Program-made: the position numbers and the translations under genes
Part shown: positions 22,457 to 31,332 of the stretch, piece by piece
Numbering within the stretch: position 1 is the first letter of the stretch
Layout of the letters: each line of letters begins with the position of its first letter
The notes under the pieces: model-generated
Seen by the model: the letters and a program-made list of their open reading frames with translations, nothing else
Databases searched by the model: none
What the model was told of the DNA's origin: nothing
NCBI GenBank assembly: GCA_963921825.1
Contig: OY997596.1
Location: forward strand, 4,779,001-4,843,000
Direction of reading: 5' to 3'
DNA length: 64,000 bases
Source: Erodium maritimum
Taxonomy: Eukaryota > Streptophyta > Magnoliopsida > Geraniales > Geraniaceae

Positions 22457-23112
22457 TCAAATTTAATTGCAGATGTAATGAGTCATTCAAAGATATAAGT
22501 CTCATTCTCCGAAAGATCACGATTTACATCGGTCCACCTCTTGAAATCTGGTGACATAATATCTCCATCATGACTACTTTCGCCTAACTGTTTGAGTCGA
22601 ACCGCATGTACTTTATTAAGCGATTTAGGTCGACCTTCGACACATGTATTTACATCGTCTTGAACGCTATTGCCAACCACTGTATTCTTCTTCGCTAATG
22701 GACTGATCTCAGACTCGACTTCACATGGTTGAGTTGATATACCAATGTCAAACATGTCTTGCATCAGAATTGGGGATAGATTAACATTCTCATTGACCGG
22801 ATGACTATTCTTCTTTGTTGTAGCTGCAAGAATGTTATCAACAGTTATTAAAAGAGGATGGTTACCCCAAAACTGTAAGTCGACACTATCGGAGTCATTA
22901 TCAGGTGTGGCTGGCTCTTGTTGAACATGAACATATCCAACATGCGCTTGTTGAACATGAACCTGTCCAACAGATTGGACAAATGATTCATTAAGACGTT
23001 GTACAGTTATGCTGTCCGGATACTTCGCCGTCACGGATGCTAGCTTGTCTCCAAATGCAGCCACATTCTTGACAATACTAGAAGCATCATCACAAATATC
23101 CTGAATCTCATT
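22457..23112 (-). pseudogene. Spacer exon of the Ulp1-like pseudogene
   Basis: The acceptor ACACAG|AATG at 23112 and the donor GA|GTAAGT at 22457 bound an exon coding for a low-complexity, acidic linker (two near-identical pieces VHVQQAHVGYVHVQQE) that precedes the protease domain in this family. It ends in LSENETYIFE, then a stop in frame where a Trp codon would be expected. The linker shows no enzymatic motif. Confidence 0.6.
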
Positions 23113-23870
23113 CTGTGTAAAAAAAAAACACCATTAATAACTTTGTATCAAAAAAACCGTTAAATCAAAATAATTGTTTTCATATAAGTAAATTTAGAAA
23201 CTCTTGATCACTTGCCCTCGGTACTACATTTGTGTCATCAACCTCGTCAATTGTGACACTAGGGCCTGCATTATCCTTATTTGGTTTCTCAAGGCCAATA
23301 CCTGCAGAATTCACCTCATGTACTCGAACATTAGGTGGTCCTCGCAAAAAACTGTGTCCAAAAGCCTCATATGAGATCTCTAGCTTCTGGAGCCTACTAA
23401 GTTCTCAGTCATTCCACAAGTGTATAGTGGGGGGTGTGCGGGGTTCATATCGTGGTCCCTTAATGACCATGCCATCAGCATACAAAAGCTGGAAAAAAAC
23501 TGATGTAGTACATGGTAAACACTGTAATAATTTTGTAATATTCATAATAGAATATGTAATTGATTTATAATAATTCTATAACTAAAAATAATAATTTCAG
23601 AATGTGTAACATGCATAACAAAATGTGTAATGGTTTTTTAATAATTATGTAACACAAAATTATTAATTTTATAACTTTAACTCAATAATCTATAACAATA
23701 AACTAATTAATTTGTATTAAGTTTTAATAATTTTGTAACTCCAACTTAATAATTATATAATCGTGGCTCATTAACCTATAACAATACACTGGTTAATCTG
23801 TAACTATAACATCTGATCACTAATTTAAATAATACACTAAAAAATGCGAAAAATAACAATAAAACACGGC

Positions 23871-24874
23871 TTAGAATAAAATGATGAATATAAATAAAGT
23901 AATATAATAACTTACCATAAAAAACAATATGAGACCACCGAACATCCTTGTTGGAGCATTAGAGTTTTCGTATCTATTAATGTGTTTGACCAAACACCTC
24001 ATCAGATAGCGACACCAACCAAACTCCCTAACAAGCGATAAATCCTCCAAGGCATTGAAAAAGGATAAAGTAGCCCAACTCTTCGTACCAAAATCACATA
24101 AGTATGTTACAAGAAGTATCATAAAGTCTCTTTTAAACTGGTCCCTACTATCAGCACCATCATTTAACATCCGATTCAACACAACCTTGGGATTAATCAG
24201 ATTGGGATGTAAAACATCAGTATTCTGTTTCCATTCTGAAAACCAAGGTGAATCCCGCATCTCCCTCTCTTCAGGGATTGGTCTGTGACCCATAGGAAAT
24301 CTGACAGTCAATTGTACATCTAGTGGACTTACATGGAGAGTACGCTTTGAGGGAAAATGAATGCAACAATCTTGTGTGTTGAATGGTTGTACCAACCAAT
24401 ATCCGAACTTGGCCGACAAACGTCTGACACCGAGGTCCAAAATATCCCCAAAACCCAACTCCACGACTGCTTGCCTTTGCTGTTCATTAAAAACAATCAT
24501 AGCCTTTATTAGCGCAGACGGTGACGCTCTTGTATTGAGTTGTTCAAATCCATCTCCATCTTCGCTTTCCGATTGACTGTCATGGAAAGTGCGTTCAGTC
24601 TTACTACTGAAAATCTTTGTCCTTAATGCTGTAGTTCTAGACTTCATATTAGATCGACCCTTCCCACGAAAACTTGCAGTCCTCTTGAAATCTTTCCTAA
24701 CAACTTTGCACAGAACACTCTTCTTCTGCAATTTCTTCTCAAACTTCATACCTTTATTCTTTACATTGACTTGAATGCGAGAAGTCCTTCTCGTATTAAC
24801 CACCGGAACAAACTTATTTCTGCTATCAACGGACGATCTGATTCTATATGTTTTCCTATTAAAACCTTAACCAC
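23871..24874 (-). pseudogene. Large exon of the Ulp1-like pseudogene (N-terminal domain)
   Basis: The acceptor CAG|GTGG lies at 24877-24871 and the donor ATG|GTAAGT at 23916-23911 on the minus strand. It encodes a basic, Ser/Arg-rich start followed by a helical domain found in plant Ulp1-like and related transposon-borne proteins: EQQRQAVVELGFGDILDLGV, KFGYWLVQPFN, FPSKRTLHVSPLDVQLTV, LVREFGWCRYLMRCLVKH and MFGGLILFFMV. The frame joins the previous exon in register but meets one stop shortly after the acceptor, before the first internal Met at 24803. Residues after the donor in the open frame are intron-coded. Confidence 0.75.
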
Positions 24875-25322
24875 CTGCATGATAGTAAAACATGTAAATT
24901 AAATGACAAACATGTATGTATTTATTATTAAAAAAAGTATAATAGTGTGCTATATGTTCTATAATATAAGAGCATGAACAACAGAATTGACCTTGGTGAG
25001 GTCCTGGGAGTGCAGAACTTGTGCTGACTGGACAAAAGTGAGGTCATGGGAGTGCAGAATAGTGGGTGTTCTACAATGGAGAGGACCTCTGAGGTCCTGG
25101 GAGTGAGGTCCTATGCTGACTGGATGCTGATTAGATTATTAATTGATATTTTGCTGTTTAAGTTAATTCTTTATCAGAAACCGTTTAAATTATTTTAAAT
25201 ATAAACAAATGTGAAAAAATAATAATTAATGACAATAAAAAATAAATTGAACACGAATAAAAATTAACTTTTAATCTTATTGATCCCCTTTTAATACAAC
25301 CCACAAATAAAAAAGTACACGC

Positions 25323-27422
25323 TCAAGAAGCATCCGGTAGTGGTGGTTGTCGTCGAAGCCTGTCAAGATCATCTTCAAGTGCATCCAAGACTCTTCGCGT
25401 TCGTCTCTTGAATGTCTTGTGCTCTGCCAAATGTTCTTCGTTGAAACTGGAGGTATCAGTGTTATACAAAGTCATGTACAAGGTCATGCTTGCTTCCCAT
25501 TTGTCGTGTATCTTCTCTAGCAAGCGGGTCCTTTCTGCATAGCGTTCCTCCCTTGTACGTTCAACCTCTAGCCGTGTATGTTCCAGGTCGACGAAGGCAG
25601 ACATTTGGGCCGTGAGGATGGTCGACTTGTTTGAGGCATTCGCTGCCTTCTTTCCTTGCGGTCAGGTTCAGGTAGGGGGAGTTGGGGCGGGCTCAGGGGA
25701 TGGGGGTGTGTCGCTGAGAGGGACCTCAGTCCCCTCGTAGTTGTTGGGAGCTCCCCATTCTGGTTGTTGGGACTCACCACTAAGAGGTGTGTACTCGTCC
25801 CATGTGCTTGTGGGTGGGGTTGAGCTGTAAGCCCCAGCCTCATCCAACCGCTGTCGTTGTTGGCGTACTTGTTGACGGTGGACATTTCCCATTGTGCCTT
25901 CCTCGGCAGTGAACTTGTCGACGTCCTCGAGCTTCATCACCCAATGATCCAGGTCGAACTTTAGTGGGTGGTCACGCACTTTCCCTGCTTTCACCAACAT
26001 TTCCTTCGCACGTCTCATGTGCTCGTCGTGGTTGGCGCCGCTCGCATACTCGTCCTTGGAGGACTTCAAATACCCGAGGAACCTCCTTGTCTGCCCAGAA
26101 CCTCTGAGCCAACGTTTCTTGATAGCTTGCCAGCCGCGCTCTGGGAGACCTCCCCTCGAGTTGTATTTCCTCTCAACAGCGCACCAGAATGTGTTTCCGG
26201 CTTGAGAGTTTCCCTTGATAGGGTCTTTTGTAGTACTCAACCAGCAGTTTATGAGGTGGAGGTCTTCCTCCTTGCTGAATGTCCTCCCATCCGGCTCTGG
26301 TGCTTGGGGTTGGTCTCGGGCTTGGGTCGGGCTCGGGCAGGGGCTCGGGGTCGTCGTTGGGAAGGTCCGGTAGAGGATGGTTGAGGGAGTTCTACGTCGG
26401 GTAGTGTGTGCCCAGGGTAGTTGTAGAATTGGGGTGGCATCGAGAACCCTTGTCCTTGTGGGTTCATTGGCATCGAGAACCCTTGTTCTTGTGGGTTCAT
26501 TGGCATCGAGAACCCTTGTGGGTTCATTCCAAACGGTGGCGTCTGGAACCCTTGTGGGTGCATACCAAATTGTGATGACACCTAGAACCCTGACGCCATT
26601 TGAAATTGTTGGGGACTGTAACATCCCGCTGTGCCAGACCCGGGCCCCACGCGCGACGATGTTAGGTCTACAGCCCAATATACCCCAACCCCTCTGGTGT
26701 ACTGTCCACAGACAAATACCAACCTAGGTTGTTGGTGAGACTTGAACCCAAGACCTCACCCTTTATAGCATTTCCCTGAGTGATGTTATCACCAATTGAG
26801 CTTTTGTAACATCTCGCCGTGCCAGACCCAGGCCCCACGCGTGGCGATGTTAGGTCTGCAGCTCAATACCCCAACCCCTCTGGTGTACTATCCACAGACA
26901 AATACCAACCTAGGTTGTTGGTGAGATTTGAACCCAAGACCTCACCCTTTATAGCATTTCCTTGAGTGATGTTATCACCAAGTGAGGTCTTGGGTTCAAG
27001 TCTCACCAACAACCTGGTATTTGTCTGTGGACAATACACCAGAGGGGTTGAGGTGTATTGGGCTGCAGACCTAACATCGCCGCGCGTGGGGCCCGGGTTT
27101 GGCACGGCGGGATGTTACAGGGACGGTGTTGCCCTAATACAAAAATTTAATACAATAAATTAATTAAAAAAAATTAATACAATGCATTAATACAATAAAT
27201 TAATTAAAAAAATTCATACAATAAATTAATTAAACAAAATTACGTTACATAAATAATAAGTTTGAACTTACCTGAGCTCGACCCCTGTTGCGAGTATGAG
27301 GAGAAAGCGGAGTTGTCCCGATTGTCCGCTAGAATGTCTTGGAAATCTCGTGCCAGTTCCTCGGAGCTGAATCCGACTTCGTCACCAGCTGACTGTGCAT
27401 GGGACCCAGCGTCGCCCGACAT
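25323..27422 (-). pseudogene. PIF/Harbinger ORF1 (Myb/trihelix-like DNA-binding protein), broken
   Basis: Exon 1 (27422-27272) reads MSGDAGSHAQSAGDEVGF and ends at a good donor CAG|GTAAGT. Exon 2 starts near 26616 with a Pro/Gly/Met-rich tail (FGMHPQGFQTPPFGMNPQ, 26581-26310), then the Myb/trihelix domain (FSKEEDLHLINCWLSTTKD, GWQAIKKRWLR, 26290-25900), a variable linker, and a C-terminal coiled coil (EHTRLEVERTREERYAERT, 25604-25323). ORF1 proteins of this superfamily bind the element ends and help import the transposase. Frameshifts near 26300 and 25650, and a stop near 26585, break it. The intron holds the fold-back insertion. Confidence 0.75.
26612..27124. mobile_element. Fold-back element of three tRNA-like (SINE-like) units (body 26617-27119)
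   Basis: The body starts TGTAACATCCCGC and ends GCGGGATGTTACA, and is flanked by GGGAC on both sides (26612-26616, 27120-27124). Inside are two tandem units on the minus strand (26617-26804 and 26805-26982) and a third, inverted unit on the plus strand (26983-27119). Each full unit read in its own direction carries an A-box-like AGCTCAATTGGT and a B-box-like GGGTTCAAGTC, as in tRNA-derived SINEs, and ends CGGGATGTTACA. The structure could be SINE copies inserted head to head, or one fold-back transposon with 5-bp target duplication. It lies in the intron of the Harbinger ORF1. Confidence 0.7.
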
Positions 27423-27782
27423 TTTCACGAGAATAATTGAAACGAGAGAGGAGAATTTGGGAAGGAGAGAGTGAAGTTGAGATTGGTGTGCAAAAAATGA
27501 GAAGGAGGATGATTATTTATAGGCTTTTATTTTGTTGATTTTTAATTTTTAAAAAAAATCTAGCAGTTTTTTGACCGTTGTCAAAGGTCGGGTGGACACG
27601 TGGCGGCATCGGAGAGGTCCAGCGCAGCGAGGGAGCGAAGAGCGCGGAGCGCGCGCTCGACCAGCGAGAGAGGAGCGAGGACCGAGGAGCGGGAGCGCGG
27701 ACCGCGTTTTTCGCTTCCACAACGGGTCGGACCGTGCGCGCGCGGAGCGGGAAGCGAGGGAGTTCCGTTGTTCACGCTCTAA

Positions 27783-29660
27783 TGCATATTATTCGTGTAA
27801 TCTTCCAAAGTTGAAATATACGTAAAATATCAGAAACTGTAATTTGATATTATAATTTCTGTAATATTTAAATCATGAACATCCAATTAAGAATCATGAA
27901 AATAAAATTTTAATTACATATTATTTATTGTTTAACAAAACGTGTGATATGACTAACATATATATGTAATTTTACATACAAAAATATATAATATGTTATA
28001 TGAAACTTTATGTGTATGTACAAACTTAAAACCAGAATGATAAATTCAATAAACTATATTAATATGAATTAGTCGATGTACAACTATAGTAATAAACTTT
28101 CTTTTGTGTGTGATTTGTGCATCGACTTACGCATAGGAACATCATTGGATGATGAAATAGAAATCCCATTGCCTCCATGACCGCTCAATATATCTTCACC
28201 ACACCTCTTCTTTCCACCCGAAGCATTACGAATTGAATCATGAGCAGTTGAGTTGCTCTTGTTAGGTTCCTCCAAACCTATAATTCAATATATATGTCAA
28301 ACTTTGAAACCGTACGCTAAACTAGCACATTAAACTGTAAGCTATAACATGTATAAAGATTAAACAAACAAGTCAACGAAATTAAATAACACATCCATAC
28401 CTCTCTTTTTTAACTAAAAAAATTGCAATATCTTGGTCTACGGGACATCTTCATCAAACGACATTGAATACATTGTTGGATCATCTAAATGACTGATACG
28501 AACAGCTTTTGAAACGGTTTCATTCACCTCATTGACATTATTTGCAACTTTTCCATTAAACACTGTCTACAATGTCATCTTCAGAAGGACTTCTTTTGAT
28601 TTTGATGTTCTTGGGTACAAATTCACAACCATCTGAGTCACTATCAATAATGATAGGCTTGTTCGCATAACCTACAAAATAACATATTTGAGGTGTCTTA
28701 TTGCACACTTACAAAAACACACACAACAATATGTGTATTGCAATATTAACAACTAAAATTTGGTAATAAGCCTACCAAAACATACAACCCACACCCAATA
28801 ATGCTATTATGCCAAAATTAACAAATTTTATCAAAAAATAACATTTCTAAATCAAATTAAAATTAGAATATGAAACAAGAGTAATACTATGAATAACAGT
28901 ATTACCTTGTACCCATCCTGTCGGACCGAGAAGCATAAGGGGTGGTCGAATGCAATCAAAGAAATCAACTTTTTGGGGTTCAAAATGATACCCAGAATCA
29001 CTCTTCCCAGAACTCATATGATCACAATCAGAACTCTTATGAAACTTCATAACTGAAGCAAAAATTAAATATACAGAATCATAAAAAATAACACAATACA
29101 CTGATTTTTAACATGAGTAATAAAAAAAACAAACTCACCAACATTTGCTTGCATGCATGATCAATTACTAATACATATATCCCAAACCGTGAATGGTATA
29201 ACTAACAAACTCATAATATAAACTTGACATGCACTTGCAATTCCTGAAATTTGCAGAGAACCCACAACCCAACACAACCGAAACATTGAAATTTGAAGCA
29301 AAACCCATGATCAATCAATAAAGTAAAAACGAAACTGTGAACAATAAATCAAAACTCCAAATTGTGAATGATACAGGTGTACCCATTGACATTTGCATGT
29401 CGGTTTCATCAATCAAAAAATAAACCCAACATGCACTTGGAAATTTTGAAGTTTATAGTGAACCCCAAAGACCAGAGAGTCGGTTTCATCAATTAAAAAA
29501 TAAACCCGACATGCACTTGGAAATTTTGATTATTCGGTGAACCCAAAACCATAGAGTATCACGAAACACTTACCTTTGAAGCAATACTCTCGGACGTTAA
29601 TGGACGAGAACCCTAAACAGAGACAAAAGCCGAACTCTTTTGTTGCCGATTGTGATGCGA
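27783..29660 (-). pseudogene. 5' exons of the Ulp1-like pseudogene
   Basis: Exon 29052-28906 starts with ATG (29050) and codes MKFHKSSDCDHMSSGKSDSG onward to GPTGWVQ, bounded by CTTCAG|TT and AAG|GTAATA. The exon from 28671 reads KPIIIDSDSDGCEFVPK, an acidic motif common in these proteins, then loses frame near 28560. Exon 28282-28133 codes EEPNKSNSTAHDSIRNASGG and ends at C|GTAAGT; its phase fits the exon at 24874 across the Harbinger insertion. The leader exon (about 29660-29575) has a good donor AAG|GTAAGT. The stretches between are AT-rich introns. Confidence 0.55.
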
Positions 29661-30220
29661 TTTTCTATGCGACTGAGACGATAATAAGGACAATCCCTAA
29701 ATATGTGGAGAGCTTTCGAAATTAGATAAGTGAGAAGTGATATCAAGAGTCCTTCTCAATTCAAACATAAAGACAACCGAACCTGCTTTGGGGAAATTAT
29801 AAAAATACCCAAATCAATGTATAATGACTAAACTATATTAACAATTGATACAAATTACTTTTTATGTCACTATATTTTCAGCCCTTAGATATAATACATC
29901 TAATGGTAAAAACAATGTAACAATTAACAAATACTTGAAAGTGTACCTATAAATATATATGTATATATAAAATAAATTGAATCAAATTTAAGGCTCAATA
30001 TTTTTTTTGAGACGAATTCTGATTTTATCATCAAGCTAGGTTTTTGCATTGTGCTATCTCCCGATACTAGTTGCAATTTGTATTTTGACAGTTATTTAAT
30101 GACATTGGATTGTAGTTTTGATAAAAAGTATATTTATGAACTTCAGTCGACATGAGTTTATGATTACAATAAACTTATAATATGCATTATTTGCTGACAT
30201 AATGGACGGTTGATAGTCGT

Positions 30221-30496
30221 TTAGCCTAACAATTTATAAGAGTCCAAGTACATAGCAAATCCCTTCATTCTCTTTTTCCGGGCAATGTATTCAAAACCAA
30301 TATCATTAAAAGATAAACGAGCCAAAATCGAAGACCCTTTACGCCTAGTGGCCGTCGGGCTCCCTTGAAACCACTCTTGCTTCGCCGACGGAATCGGTAC
30401 CCTAGGCTCTACCTCTTTGGATTCTGATTCTATGAACGACATCACATTGCTCTTCATTCTTTTGAGTTGGGCGTAGGCTCCGTATCTAGGTCTTCT
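30221..30496 (-). pseudogene. Unrecognised minus-strand coding-like fragment
   Basis: A frame of 78 residues from Met 30457 extends upstream to an AG acceptor-like site at about 30497 (RRPRYGAYAQLKRMKSNVM). The protein is basic and polar: KQEWFQGSPTATRRKGSSI then RLSFNDIGFEYIARKKRMK. Codon content looks more like a gene than its AT-rich flanks do. No family is recognised and no further exon was found. It could be a last exon of a small unknown gene or a gene scrap. Confidence 0.3.
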
Positions 30497-31170
30497 CTAC
30501 ATGAGTAACAGCCAAAAACTGTGATAAATGTTCAGATTGAATTGTCTGAAAATATTCGCAAATTTAATAGATTTGTGGGCAGTACATAATGCATTTTAAA
30601 ATTGTATAAACAATATATAATGTGTTCTATAGTTGTGTGGGCAATGCATTAAAGTAACATAAATCGATGATCAAAACTTCAACGTAGTTTAAAGGTATAG
30701 ACAAAACTTTAGATAAGTTTCTATTGGTGAACAATATTTTAGAGTAGTTTTTAACAAATAACTTGAAAAAGGACTAAGAATTATTCATATTATATTATCA
30801 TCTTTTTGATAATTTAAAGGAACTATCACATGAACTTTTTTGTTTTGTTTTAATTTATAATAAAATGATCATTTTATTTTTATCCTTAAAATTTAAATCT
30901 AACAAATAAAAATATAAATTTTCCGGTACTTTAATAGTTTCTTTCTTCTACCACTTCAGAAATCATTTCAAACCAAATTTTATAAAAAAGTGCAACGGAA
31001 CAATAAATTCAAAAACTTTTTTATAATTATCAATACAAACCCACAAATTGTAAAATATCTCGTTGAGACTGAATTTAATCCTATTTTTGCGCATATATAA
31101 AATAAAAACCATGTCGGTACAAATTATCCTCCGCACACGTGTACGGTATACCAATTGGATTGGCATAGGT

Positions 31171-31176
31171 CACGTG
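31171..31176 (+). promoter_or_regulatory. G-box (CACGTG) upstream of OEP16
   Basis: CACGTG lies 162 bases before the OEP16 start codon, with CCAATTGG 20 bases further upstream and a TATA-like ATATATAAAATA at 31092-31103. G-boxes bind bZIP/bHLH factors and are common in light- and stress-controlled plant promoters. The transcription start is not known, so the role is inferred. Confidence 0.4.
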
Positions 31177-31332
31177 AAGAGCAATGGAAAGCTATTGGAT
31201 AATGCGAAAAGCGCAGTAACCAATTTGAGTGTGTGTCGTACTCAAAACGGTGTCGTCGCCTCCTCGTTAAAACCAGACAGATCAGAGACTGAGTGAGAGA
31301 GACGGTGAAGAAGAAGAAGAAGAGAAGTAAAA

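Larger units (their letters stand above)
24967..27782 (-). mobile_element. PIF/Harbinger DNA transposon, transposase-less (body 24970-27779)
   Basis: The terminal inverted repeats are GAGCATGAACAAC at 24970 and its near-complement GTTGTTCACGCTC ending at 27779 (one mismatch). They are flanked by TAA at 24967-24969 and 27780-27782, the TWA target of PIF/Harbinger elements. It carries the family's second gene, the Myb/trihelix-like ORF1, on the minus strand, but no DDE transposase gene. Near the right end (27590-27760) is a GC-rich stretch with GAGCG words. It lies in an intron of the Ulp1-like pseudogene and holds a fold-back insertion at 26617-27119. Confidence 0.85.
21242..29660 (-). pseudogene. 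Decayed multi-exon Ulp1-like (C48 cysteine protease family) gene
   Basis: Minus-strand model by splice signals: leader exon ending 29574; 29052-28906 (ATG at 29050); from 28671; about 28282-28133; 24874-23916; 23488-23216; 23112-22457; 22375-22199; 22121-22018; about 21906-21754; 21679 to about 21484; 21384-21242. Exon 24874-23916 has the N-terminal domain typical of plant Ulp1-like proteins (VVELGFGDILDLGVRRL, RTLHVSPLDVQLTV). Exon 22375-22199 starts the protease (LVDNSVVNMWCHYLN), exon 21906-21754 has a candidate catalytic His (FTHVYVVCMDK) and exon 21679 the candidate Cys (NVVDCAIYSIWRM). In-frame stops in at least four exons and an apparent frameshift show it is dead. Family members remove SUMO/ubiquitin-like tags. 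A PIF/Harbinger element lies in the intron between 28133 and 24874. It may be cargo of a MULE. Confidence 0.75.
29661..31280. other. Intergenic DNA between the Ulp1-like pseudogene and OEP16
   Basis: Mostly AT-rich. A GGGGAAATTATAAAAATACCC-like edge at 29792 resembles the start of a Mutator-type inverted repeat and could be the right end of a MULE carrying the Ulp1-like gene; the opposite end was not found. One open frame of unknown type is at 30221-30457. Confidence 0.4.

Noticed and set aside
26786-26805. A functional tRNA gene
   Set aside because: A- and B-box-like motifs are present, but no cloverleaf with an acceptor stem could be drawn and the unit occurs in tandem with a fixed non-tRNA 3' end.
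27571-27825. Overlapping Arg-rich frames near the right end of the Harbinger element
   Set aside because: They occur in several frames on both strands of a GAGCG-rich stretch, so base composition explains them.
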